Assembly (NCBI GenBank): GCA_021186555.1
Contig: JAJKFL010000014.1
Coordinates: forward strand, 19,605,533-19,669,532
Source: Reticulitermes speratus
Taxonomy: Eukaryota; Arthropoda; Insecta; Blattodea; Rhinotermitidae
Direction: 5' to 3'
DNA length: 64,000 nucleotides
Numbering within the stretch: position 1 is the first letter of the stretch; every line of letters starts with the position of its first letter. Positions 1 to 13,224 of the stretch are shown piece after piece. The translations under genes were made by a program, and so were the position numbers. The notes under the pieces are model-generated. The model saw nothing but the letters and a program-made list of their open reading frames with translations. It did not search any database and had not been told where the DNA came from.

Positions 1-1857
1 AATCCAAATCACTATAACTTTCTTGTTGACTAAAATTAGACTTTATTATATTAAAGGAATCTATCCAATTAATATTTCATAACAATCAATAAAGGCTTAA
101 AAGAGGGTCAAAAACAATTACTGACTAATTATTAGTCTTCTTTTACTCACACTGTAATGTAATTTTAAGGCCCTTATAATCACATATGTTATACCTGCAT
201 GTATGTTAGACCTGTGCGAACTAAATACTTTAAATATTCACAAAAAAAACACAAAACAGACCTTCACTGCTACAAAAAGAGAGGAGAGATCGTATCTCTG
301 TGTGGTTCAAGGGCATATTATCTTCACATAGACTTAAAAGTAACAAAGAACAATAAAAATATTACCATGTTAATGTGATGCTTCAGGTGAATGCACCATC
401 CTTATATATAAAAGTTAATCAAATTTCAATTTATAGTCTATAACAACACATACCAGAATCTGAAATTAAACTTATTAGAAAGTTTTGCCACATACTGATA
501 CTTCTCATGTGATGCGAACATTAAATTACCACTCTTAGTACAACCCATTGTGCCTCATTAACAAAAACACTTTAGAAAATAACACCTGTCACATTACTCA
601 GTTCATCATAAAAGCATATAAGGAACATACCATATATACATGAGAAATGAAGGTATTTTAGCTGACCATGTCTTCCAGTGTCTTTTCCACAACTGAATAA
701 CATTAGTATAAAATAAGTAAATGCAATGTGTTGAGAAAAATGCAACATACTCGTATGCACATGAGCAAGTGTTTACTGTGTTATGACTGCTGGAAAGCTG
801 GAACAGTATTATAAAAATACTGAAGAATGAACTATGCAACACTCTGGTAATTGAGAGAACAATCTGACTTGCTCAATACAATGCCAACAGTATATGAATT
901 CATATGACAATAATTACAGTCAAACAATACTTACACTGATTCAGTGGTACACTGCTTTCTTCAGCCTGCACAATAAAGTGGCACTTTCATGTGACACAAT
1001 TTTCATACTGTGCTAGAAATCTTGCCTTCAGTACTTGACTCTATTCAGGAATGTACAACTATTCTTGAACACTGAAAGCTATTTTTATAAGAATAAAGTT
1101 TTTTAAACCAAATCCTTAATTCACTCTGTCATAAATCAAGTAATGGAGGAAAACTTATCAAAGCAAACATACAGTGATACAACAGCCATTAAGACTCATG
1201 CACATATTAACCGCATGTAATTTATCGAAGCACATCAAATTATTCCAACTTTAGTAAGTTCTGGACACACAAATTTCATTTGTACAACATGTCAACAATT
1301 ATTTTATACAAGTCTATAGGTCTGAAATAGTTCTGACCATGTGATATGATTCTATGTTTTCTTAAAGAAACAAATGTTCAAAGCACTTTTGTAACTGAGA
1401 CAGTAACATGAAATCCAAAATTTAAAGCAATCAGGTTCAGTTCATTCTCCTCCAAAATCTACCAAAGTTATATTAGAACAGAATGAAGCTTCTGAATCAA
1501 CTAAACAACTCTTCATTTTCTTGCTTTTAACATGTGTATATGGGGCAAGATTTATAATGAGCCCAGTTTGTTCATCTGACATAGACAAACAAAAGAAATT
1601 ACTATACAAATGATTAATATCTCTTTCCTGTTTTTACCAGAAACCATTAAGAAATCCATCAAATATCAACACATAATGAATAACACCTGTCAAACTCAAT
1701 TTTCTAACAAGCATTTGGTACAGTCATGTGAACACAGACTGCAGCAATGGCTGGAAGTGGCATACTTCATCAAGTACTGACCATGGCATATGTGGAACAG
1801 CTGGTAAGCTTCACAATTCATATTACTGCAAGAATGGACTTACCAACATCCCGCTCT

Positions 1858-1897
<40 letters not shown>

Positions 1898-1966
1898 CAC
1901 GTGCACACACACACACACACACGAATGCATGTGCGTGCGCATCAGCACTTGTTAAATATTATATAC
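1..1966 (-). other. 3' flank / probable 3' UTR of Cdep
   Basis: This stretch follows the Cdep stop on the minus strand and shows no coding potential. It holds a GT/CA microsatellite at 1859-1921. A minus-strand AATAAA is at 47-42, and no convincing nearer poly(A) signal was seen, so the UTR could be long or use a variant signal. Confidence 0.4.
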
Positions 1967-2054
1967 CTAGCTGTCCTCCAACACACTTTCCTTCCTACTG
2001 AATAACCGTAAGCGACCAGAATGTTGTGTAGCACTACTGATAACTTCCATCCAC
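1967..2054 (-). CDS. Cdep: Cdep last coding exon (PH2 end, stop)
   Basis: This exon has acceptor CTTTGCAG at 2060-2055. It completes the split Arg codon and encodes WMEVISSATQHSGRLRLFSR, KESVLEDS, then TAG at 1969-1967. The WMEVI helix closes PH2, and the tail resembles the vertebrate SHKESLVY end. It is separated from the preceding exon by a 6.7-kb intron filled with nested transposons. Confidence 0.93.
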
Positions 2055-2413
2055 CTGCAAAGACAACATGCCATTTGTTAAAGATTGCAAAATTACATCA
2101 TTGTGCATCTTTTGCACAAAATGCATAAAAGTTGCACATAACAGGGACTTTACATATACCTAGCTGTCTGCATTTATCATTTTCAACCTATGAAGAAATT
2201 TTTACGTCGTATGGTACTGGAGACCATCTAAAAGCTAACTTAATTCTATTTTGGTTTACTTTAGTCTAACAACCCATATGTGAAGATCAAAAGAAAATTA
2301 TTTTCCACAAGACCAAGATAATAACAGGACAAGGAGGAGGAAGAGGATGGGAAAAATAAAAAGGAGGACAGAGAAGGAGGAGGAGGAGAAATAGATGATT
2401 AAGAAAAACAACA

Positions 2414-2454
<41 letters not shown>

Positions 2455-3680
2455 TTAAGCTGACATGAGATAAATAAATGTAGAGATCTAAGACCAAAAC
2501 CAAACACACAACTGCTAAACTATGTCCATATTACACACCAGCCATGGGTTAAAAGCAATAAAACAATTATAGGCTGTACAGTAATGTAAAATATAGATCT
2601 CATTCAACATTGCATTCTTTATTTGAGGCATTTTTAACATGGCACATTTTAATAAAATAAAAGAAAAAACAATTTATGACTGTATGTATACCATGACATC
2701 TGCAGTGACAATTTTATAACTCTACATTCACATTATATTCCTTGATGGGCTTTGGTGCAGCAGTACTGAATCTTCAGTATGGACAAAGTAACCGGCCTTG
2801 TCCATAACATAATCCTGGTCTACATTAGGTTAACATGGACAATGTCACGCATCACATCACCGTGGTAACCAAAGAAGGAAGACTACTTTTGTAAGAAAAT
2901 ATATGAACTTTATGAGTAATTAATGTGGAAAATTCATTATTTGTGTAGTATGTCACTGATTTTGTTAGTGTAGAAGAAACAAACTGATTCTAATTTGGAC
3001 AAGATCAAGATGGCAGCAACTACGTGGAAGGTGGGTGGATGTGATCAAGAAATAAGTATAAATATTGAGTGCTCAAACTTGAAAAGTAAACAGAATATAG
3101 TGCATAGTGAATCAGTGAAATTAAGTGATTTAGTGAGTAATGAAAACTTATTACAATTCAGACTGGATTTTGATGAACTTCAAGAGTTACGTAATATGTC
3201 CACCCGACCTCATGTCAGAAACATGTCATCCATAGTTTCTAAATTAGAAACTATACTTAGGTCTACAGAGTCTGAAGTAAATGAAACTTTAAAGATGGGG
3301 AAAAAGTGGTTTGACATAGTAGTGGAGAGAGATGTATATGGGACTGAAACAGAAGTAACTTCCATACAAACAGTGATAACCTCACAGACTTCTCAGGTTA
3401 CAAATATAAATAGAAGAAGGAATGGGATTAAGCCTAGCAAAATTATCACCGCACAAACATCAAAATGTGAGATCAACTATGGTAACCAAGATAGAAGACA
3501 CAAAATCATCATCCTTGGAGATAGCCATACATGGGGATGTGTTAGTGAACTTTCACATAACCTAAATAAATTATATAAAATAACTGGCTATGTGAAACCT
3601 AATGCTGATTTATCAATGTTAATAGACACAGCCAAGAAGGAAGTGAGCAAACTAACTAAAAATGACATACAAATTCTTTT

Positions 3681-3713
<33 letters not shown>

Positions 3714-6700
3714 GAGAGAGAGGTGCTAATGATGTTGATAAAAATGCACCTGGGAAAGGACTTGCTCAAACTGTGAATTTTTTTAAGAAGAAACCAGCAT
3801 GCAAATGGTATGTGATCAATGTTCCACACAGATTTGACCTGAATGAGAAATCATGTATAAATGAAGGTTAAGAGATATACCGTATATTCTCGAATCTAAC
3901 CCGCACCCTTTTTACAGTTTTAGAGGGCTAAAAAATCAGATGCGGATTAGATTTGCGGTCGAGAGCTGGATTTTGGAAAAATGATAGAGCTGCTGTACGT
4001 GCCGTAAGAACAATACAATACAATAATTTATTATTTTATTATTTATTATTATAATTTATTATTCATCAGACTCGCCGTCATCACTCATAACTGAATCGTT
4101 ATCCATGCTCTCCACCCAGTTTCCGCCACAGTTGAACGTTGCTTTCATCAACTCCAAAAATTGCAGCGGCTTTGCGGTTTCCATTCTCCTCTGCGCACCG
4201 AATAACTTCACGTTTGAACTTTGCCGTATATGAGAGTCGTTTAGATTTCAGGGCGTCCCTCTTCCATAACTACGGTACACGACAAATTGGAACAAGCACC
4301 TCCCACATTTCAACAACTAAAGCGCGAGCTGGATTCAGACGAGATTGCGCACGTCTGTTGAGAAAGGCCCCGCCTCACGGTATCGGTATGACTCATCGGC
4401 CCCAGGCGTAGCGTCGTATTTTAACGCATTGGTAACATCCAATATTATTCAATCAGTCGCCCCATGGGCAAGGGGTGGTTGAAGGAAAGGTGCAGATTAG
4501 AACCGCGAACTAACTTTTTTCGTTTAAGAAATTGCCAAAAACTGAGTGCGGATTAGATTCGGATGTGGATTAGATTCGAGAATATATGGTAATAGGAAAC
4601 TGAGTAAAATAATCAATAAATTTGAAAATGCTCTGCTAATTAATGTAGTATCTGACAGACATCTTTTTACTAAGCTGGTCTGCATATGAATTTAAAAAGA
4701 AAAGTAAATTAATTGAGGTACTACCCAAAATTTGTGACAGATGCAAAGCGAAGTTAATTCCCTTGATGTGGAAAAGTAATCTCACTAAGCGAATAGATAC
4801 ACCACACGAAAACAAGTCATTACAAGTACAAACTATAAATGTCAATTCCAATAACAATTGTGAAGAATCAAAAGACCCCAAGTCCTGATTATAATGAGAA
4901 CAAATGTATATTATCCAAAAGACAAAGGAAATGTCTAAAATCAAAACATGAAGATTTTTTGTGGAACTAGAGTTAAATAACAGAGAAAAATAATCTGAGA
5001 ATCTAGTCATTTATCATCAGAACATAATGAGCTTAAACAGGAAAACAGAGAAGTGTTATCTTGCAGGAGAAACTCATCAGATATCATCTCATATGCTTAA
5101 GTGAACACCACATGAGGAAACAGGAGATGTCAAATTTCTCACTATCTGGTTATAAGTTAGTGACAAGTTTTTGTAGGGAAAAAATCTTAAAAGTAGTAGT
5201 ATGTATTTTGGTAAGGAATGATATAATTTATCATACAATAGACCTAGAAAAATCATGTAATGAAAAGTCACTAAAAATACATGCAATCAAATTAAACATA
5301 AGATGGACAAGTTTGACTGTATGTTGTGTATGTAGATCCCCATCTGGAAATTTAAATCAGTTTTTAAAACTACTGGAAGGGATACTGAAATGTTTATATC
5401 AACCATCCGTTACCTTTCTAATCTGTGGCGACTTAAATACAAATTTTCTTGTAGAAAGCTTAGTTGAGCAAAAACTTAAAACAAAAATGAAAACTTTTAA
5501 CCTAATACCATTAGTCAACATTCCTACAAGAATATACAACAATAAAGGAATGTTAATCGATAGTATATTTTTGGAGAATATGAAGTATAACTGTATATTA
5601 CTTTATCCATTAGAAAATGGCTTATCAAATCATAATGCACAAATTCTTATCTTGGAAAACATAAAAATTCCACTCCAAAAACCTGCTCACAAAAATAAAA
5701 TTCGGGTAATAGATGACCAAACAATAGCAAAGTTTCAGGTGCTTTTAAAGGAAGACACGTGGGATACAGTTTACAATGCTGATAATGTTAACAGAATGTT
5801 TAATAATTTTCACTGTATACTTCTCAGGTACTTTGAAAACAGCTTTGCTATAGCTATAAAAGTTACAGGATTGAACACAATGACTGAATTATGAAAGGTA
5901 TTAAAATATCATGTAAGAGGAAAAGAAATCTTTATATTATATACAGAAACACAAATAACCTCCAAGTGAAAGAATATTATAAGAAATATTGCACGATTCT
6001 AAGAGTAATAACAGAGGCAAAAAAATTACATTACAATAACCAGATAAAAACTTCTAGTAATAAAATGAAAACATTTTTTTTCAACTACAGATACCACAAT
6101 AAACTACAAATCAAACCATCCAATACAGCAAAAACTAGCAGCATACAGCACCAAAAATACAACAGTGTGAAAAATACAGATATCTATTAAACAGACTACA
6201 CAACCTACCACTATCAAAAGAAGACAAACAACAAGAAATGAACACCATCCTACAAATAGCAAAAAACAATGAATACCCGGAAAAACTAATAAATAAACTT
6301 AACATCCAAATAAAAACCAAAACAGCCACACACAACAAGTCTCAAACAACCACCAACAACAAAAAATGGGCCATATTTGAGTACAGCAATCCTATAATAA
6401 GAAAAGTAACAAACATCTTCAAAAACACAGACATAAAAATCTCTTTCCGACCTTGCAACATCACCAAAAACATATACAAAACAAACCAAGAAAAAAATAA
6501 TATATACAACAAAAGTGGAATATACAGCCTTCTGTGTAACACATGTAAAAGACATTATGTTGGTCAGACTGGCAGAGATCTGGCCGCAAGATATTCAGAA
6601 CACACCAGATATATAAAGAACAATGACCCAAAGTCTGCATATGCTTTACATATACTAAATAATAGACATGAATTTGGACCGATGAAAGATACTATGCAGC

Positions 6701-9700
6701 TACTAAAATCATGTAAAAAAGGTCGAAATATGACAACCATGGAAAACCTATACATGCAAATTTTTCATACACAAGGAGTATTGATTGACGAGCAGTACGT
6801 CACAGATAACAGGCTATTCCAGCTGAGAGACACCCCCTACCAACCACCACTTACACCGGATACACAACACGACAACAGTCTCCCTACACACACAGCCATA
6901 GTAAGATAGCACACGCAACATCACAACACACCAGGTAAGCCATTCGTTAGTAAAAGAATTTCCTATATATTTAACCCAAAATAATTCATATAATCACAAA
7001 AAATATTGAGGTCCTTAATTAGAAATTCTATCTATTTACAGAAAAGGCACACGGAGACGTAATAACACGCCAGTAGTTCAGCAAAAAAGTGAATGCAACG
7101 AACATTTTATAACTTTTAACCAAGTTTTAAATATACATATATTAATGGTTTTAAGGTTTTATCAGACTAACGTACCACTCAGTGATACGCACATACTGTA
7201 TTTGTCTTAATGTGAATAACTAGTAGCAAATGGTAACCCCTGATGATGGAACTGTAAGGTTCTGAAACACGTGTAGGGTGAGGGGACAAAAGGCCACAAT
7301 AAAAGTGGTAAAAAACAGTGCATTTGTTGGTTTAATTATTTGTTTGAAAATGAAAACAGTTTGGAAAATTACAAAAGACAAAACTGGAAACACTCAATCC
7401 TGGGACCATTACTATTCATTATTTATATAAATGATCTTCCCTATGGCATAAAATCCCTATGCTAAACCTGTAATATATGTGGATGACACTAGCGTGTTAA
7501 TCACTGCAAACAACTTGAATGACCTACAAACAAAATTTAACTCTACACTAAACTATATGAATGAATGGTTTTCAGTTAACGGGTTATCCTTGCATATAGA
7601 TAAGACAAATATAGTTAAATTTAGTTCTAACCATCTCCAAAATTATCTATTTCAAATTGCTTATAAAAATAACACTATGAAAGCAGCTACTAACATTAAA
7701 TTTCTTGGTTTAGAATTATACAAACATATGAACTGGAAGAATCATATTGTAAAAATACTGCCAAAAATGAGCAGTTCATGTTATGCAGTTACATCCATGT
7801 ACTACTTTAGCAGTTTGACTACGCTCAAGACGGTTTATTTTGCTTACTTTCATTCAGTAATGAAGTATGGCGTTATATTTTGGAGCAATTCAACACGAAG
7901 TAAGAGTTTTTCAGTTACAAAAGAAAATACTCAGAATTATGACTGGATCTTATTCTAGAACTTCTTGCAAAACACTACTTCAATCACTGGAGATATTTAC
8001 ATTACATTTGCAATACATACTGTCCTCAGTGAAATTTTTGTCATATGATTTGGAAATTTATATGAACTTAAAAAATGAGACAAAAATACGAAACTGTTGC
8101 TGTTTTTGAGACACCAGCATGTGCCTGGGCACACCCGGCACACCCCGTATGCACACATATGCCTGTGGTGGTGTTTCTAACTGTTTCAGTACCTTAAACT
8201 ATGAGCATCCTCAAATGGGTTTCAGCTGTACATGCTTCATATTAGTCACCTGCATTTAACCTACTGAAGCACAAATTTTATTTCAATAATACATCAAAAT
8301 TCAGGTACAGCAAACACACTGTATCTCCATTACAAAGACCAAATAGTTATTGCTGGTTAGGGAACTAATCACAGTAAAATACTGTCAGAACCAGAAAAAT
8401 GACAAATATACTGTGGCCAAACTGCAAAGTTTCTGAATGTTAAAGCCATTGCTACATACAGTAATTACTGTGCATTAAACAGGATGGCAACATGATATGG
8501 AGTACAATGTGGTGGGGGGGGGGGGGGGGGATGCTTTACCTTATGGGGGTTGTTGCAGAACAACTAACATCATTATTTGGGTACACTGGTTTTAATAGAT
8601 CAGTCCTACTTGTGGGCAAAAAAAAAAAAAAAAAAAAAAATTAAACTAAGCCAACAAGTCTTGTGAAGCACAACAAAACAGTGAACTGTTCAACTTTCTT
8701 TTGGTGTGTGTGTGTATGTGTGTGAAGGGCCCCACAGCATATGCTATGGACGCACCACAGGAATTGTTCAACTTACCGACCAAATGTGTATTCACTCTCT
8801 GCCCGGAAGAAATAAACATGATTCTTGAACTGGAGTTTGAAAACATATTCTTTGTGTATTGCATCTTGTTCTGAGGGAGATCCGACTGTATATCCCAAGA
8901 GAGGCAAGCTTGCTAATGGGAAGTCATCCTGCAAGTTACAAATAAGAAAAATGATCTGTGACGGCAAAAAAAGTTATATAGCAAAACCTCTACATGATGA
9001 AATTAAGGGTTTCCATACTTTTAAATTTTGTTCTATGTACAAAGGTTGGGTACCCATAGTTTTTAATTTTGTTGTATGTAAAAAAGATTTAGTTAAAAGG
9101 TACTCTGTTTACACAAATCTAACACAGTGTTTCCCAGATAAGAAGTTCCTGGGTACAAAGTTCTCCCGTGTAAGAAGTTAGATTGTTGAAATCTTCCCAT
9201 AAGTCTTATAATAATAGTGTATCATTTTCACACATATGAAGTTCTCGTGTAAGAAGTTTTCCTGTTTTAGTTTATTTTTGCACATTTTTATGCAAAACTT
9301 TTCCATTGTACACTTAAAATGACTCTGGAGTCATATTTTTAGGTGGACCACTATGATCTGTTTTATTGTTTTTAGGCACAAGGTTATCAAAGTTGTACTG
9401 ATAATACACGTTTATGATCTTCATAACTGAAATAATTTCTTGGGATCAAAATACAGAAATGAATCTGAAAAATTACCCTCATTTTTACATTTCCCTTATA
9501 AGAAGTTTTTCTCACTGGTCAATTGAAAAACTTCTTATGCAGGGAACACTGTATATGATTTACAGTATATCCACAGCATCCAGACAGCAGCAAAAAGATA
9601 CTGCTGATTGTTGAACAGAAAAAATGAACAAGAAAAAGTAAGAAAAGAGCTCCTAACACAGAAACTTACTTTATATTATGTCCACATAAAAAGTAAAATT

Positions 9701-12700
9701 TCCTAAACCAAGCATCATGCATCTTACTTGTCACTGAATTCAGTGCAAATGTTTTTAAATAATATTTTTTAAATGATATGTATTCCACGATATATTCAAA
9801 CCTTCATGGAATTTTACATAGGCACGCCACTTTCATACTATGCAATTTCTAGTACAACAAAATTTTATCCATCTTACCTGGAAGGTTTTGTAGAAGAATA
9901 AACAGAAATTTGTGAAAACAACCCACAACTTCTGCCAGCCATTGCTGTTCTTGAATTTTCGCAACAGGTAACCACTCAGCTGATTCTGAAAATACAATAT
10001 TTCACACAGTCAAAACCACTAGCCCTATCCTTATATGATTCATATCACTGTGTCTTATACTGAATAAAAAAATCAACAGTTTTTCAGTTAAGCCTGACTG
10101 TTATAACACAGCTACATGTTTCAGCCAAATATAATCCATCTTCAGGCTGTAAAGTCATTTAAAAAGGCACTACACAACATGCATAATTAACCTTTAAACA
10201 ACCTGCAGTTCCATACACAAACACATTTAAAAAAAGCACTGCTAGAAATTCATATTATATATTTAGGCAACAATTTAATTTGCTGCATTTCTAAGACATG
10301 CCACATAATCCAAGTTTTATTTTCTACAAAATTCCGTTTATTTCATAATTTTATCTTTTTCTGTTCATATAATACAGTTTCCATAAACCATGCGCTAAAA
10401 TTTAAATACCATCCTGGCCATTTAAATATTAAGCAGAGCACCAAATGAAATCAAGCTTGAGCTCATTCTGTTGCACAGTTGCACAGCACATATATTATTA
10501 TTTAGTAAATGGTCTGTGGTAGCTGATGTCTCATTAATGATTCAATATTTAAAATTAATTAAATAAATCCAAACTTTTATTTCTACAATCACCAAACAAA
10601 AAACCATGTTGCCAAGAATCCACACCGCCTCAGTTAAGAACTTTGATTTATTTAATCAATCTTAAATCCCTCAACCCCCCAACACACACACAATGGCACA
10701 GAATTCGGTACATCAACAATTTTGCCTTCATTTTTTCACTTTTTCTTTCTATAACCTAAACTTCTTACTTTATGAGGAAAGATCATGGTATCATCATGCC
10801 CCCATTCATGTCCCCTCCTCAAAAACATTTAAACATTTCAATAAAATGGCAGATTTTCACAAATCTTGGCAAAGACATGTTGCCACCGCAGGCCATCCCA
10901 CCCACTGCCTGACTGAATACTAAGGTGAACAGTAGGTTCCCTCACTTTACCTACCTCTATCTGAACTAGTAAAAAGTACCATTCCATCACCTGTCACAAC
11001 CATCCACCTTCAGTATTCAGCAGATCAGTGTGTCATTTTTATTTCCTGCCATCAATAATACCAAAAGGTCAGGTGTGTGAACTTTTGATGCGGAAACACC
11101 AGCATTGCTAACATAAAACATGAAATTTTCTGTGGTAATAGATCAAAGAAAATGCAACTTTCCTTCAGGTATTTTTCTGTAAAATGTAAAAGAACAATAT
11201 AATGACTATGCAAAATATCTATTTACATTTTGGTTAAATGGTGGTAACCAACTAACCACTGAAGCTAGGCATGCAAAATTTTGGAGACAAATCACAAATG
11301 TATGCATAAATTCTGCAAGAAACTTTTTTTTATCTATTAACAATTACAAAAATGTACAACGCAAAACCTTGACCTCATATCTAACAAATTTTTACGAAGG
11401 TGGAATCTGTACCAATATGAATTACGGACAAAAGTAAATCACTATTAATCATCAACTGATAGTTCTTGCTAACCTCACTGTAACTTATGAAGCATTTGAA
11501 CAAAAACAGGTATTGTAAGTTCTTTCCACAACTTCATGTTTATACTGCCCTCCAACACCCATGATGCAGTGCTCAAATACTGTGAGTTACACACAACTAT
11601 TCAACCAAAATTTAATAGTTTACATTAATGAGAACAGCATTACGAATGTGAATGCACATAAGTATAATACATCCATCTGTATACTACATACAACAGTCAA
11701 CACATGCTAACAGAACATGTAAGATGTACTAACTTCTACAGCTCGTAACTGATCACGCATACTGATGCTGGTATTCCGATGCCAACACACATGTACCGTA
11801 GTGTTACTGCGCTGAGTGGCTCCTGCTGATTTCTCCCGTCCTGTTCCATTGGTGTCATTAGTACTATCACCACCACAAGTATCCATCACCTCATCTGATG
11901 AACCTGCATGAAGTGCAGTCTTACAAATTGATAAACCTAGACTCAACTTATAAATTTATAATTTTAATGGTATTTCTGGATGTTTGATTATTTTACAGAT
12001 ACTCATGTTCTCGTATCATGTCTGTGTCAACTACTGATTCACAGTTTGACAAATACAGTCTTCCAAGTGTCCAAATCCAAAAGCTCACTTAGATTCCTTC
12101 ACCATTCAGATCTGATTTATTAGAAGATGAGCAGACTCCACTTAAATGTGACATGAACTTCTTTATTTAGAATTACACTGTTGACATAAGGCAGAGAAAT
12201 TTATTTTCAATTTAAAAGACATTAATTTTAAACAATTTGGAACACTACACAGTGCATTGAAATTTATTGCACAATCTTCCATCATTACACTAGCTTGTAT
12301 GCCATGTGTCCCTTTGGAGATAAAGAGTTTAGGCTAATGGTTCAAAATTCTGAAATTATACTTTACAATGGAATTACATGATGAAGATAAAAGTTAAAAA
12401 AAACTTCTGTAATGAAACCTGAAGGTTCCACATTGCTAATCCAGAAGTCTACAACCGAATATGGTCCTGGGAAGGTGAAGAAGCAGCAACTGACTTTAAT
12501 GGACATGTTGAAGAAGTGAACTAGATTGCATTTTTAATGGAATATAGTATTACTTTCATGTATTTAATTTCTATAACTCCATAAATTTTCATTTCCTTAA
12601 CTTTGCAGTCATTTCAAATGGTCCCTTCAAAAATGTAAAATCCAGGTTTCACTGTACTTACTGCATGACTTCAGACTGAGGTACTGAAGCTTGTTATCTC

Positions 12701-13164
12701 CCCTCTCTCTGGCAGTCTGGATGGTAGCTGTAAGATCTTCCATCCACTTGTCTTTCTCCTCTTGGCTGCTTGCTGCCACAGTAAGTGCTCTGTCACAATC
12801 ACCATTATCATAGCACATCAGTAACTGATGAAGATACCAGACTTAATTACAGCTATTCAAACATGTCAATATCCCTCTTTTATTACAATGTGCATATAAA
12901 ATGTAATCATCTGTACGAAATTTATTGAACCTACATAGTATTTACAAGGTCTGAGTGAAAATTCGTAGGAATGAGTTTACCATATGAGAATGAAGTGGTA
13001 TGGATATGAAACAAGTGTCACAACCAACAACTTTACATAACTGAATTCCTCATGCAGAAGTTGCCATTTTGTCTCAGTTATGACAGAAATGCTTGTTTGT
13101 GCTACGTTAAATTACACATCACGGTTTAAAATGGCTCACAGGAAGGAACACAATCTTCAAATTC

Positions 13165-13224
<60 letters not shown>

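Larger units (their letters stand above)
6079..7320 (+). mobile_element. 5'-truncated Penelope-like element (PLE) with GIY-YIG endonuclease
   Basis: The sequence jumps from the non-LTR spacer into a Penelope frame (TTDTTINYKSNHP..QKLAAYS, then CEKYRYLLNRLHNLPLSKED), the C-terminal end of a PLE reverse transcriptase. The intact endonuclease ORF follows. The 3' non-coding part (6910-7320) carries a hammerhead motif at 7236-7279. The exact 3' boundary is uncertain because the non-LTR sequence resumes by about 7380. The nesting shows the PLE inserted later than the non-LTR element. Confidence 0.82.
2995..8110 (+). mobile_element. degraded CR1/L2-like non-LTR retrotransposon with SGNH-type ORF1, carrying two nested insertions
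   Basis: The plus-strand order is ORF1 (2995-3870 and 4592-4960), apurinic-type endonuclease (5061-5894), a continuation to about 6078, and the reverse transcriptase end (about 7380-8110). A MITE (3880-4589) and a Penelope-like fragment (6079-7320) interrupt it. Several frameshifts and stops are present and most of the RT domain is missing, so it is dead. SGNH/esterase ORF1 proteins are known in CR1-superfamily elements. The precise clade is inferred. Confidence 0.8.

Noticed and set aside
2298..2507. ORF with a His-Thr repeat and hydrophobic segment
   Set aside because: Translation of a (GT)n microsatellite and an AG-rich tract in a Cdep intron.
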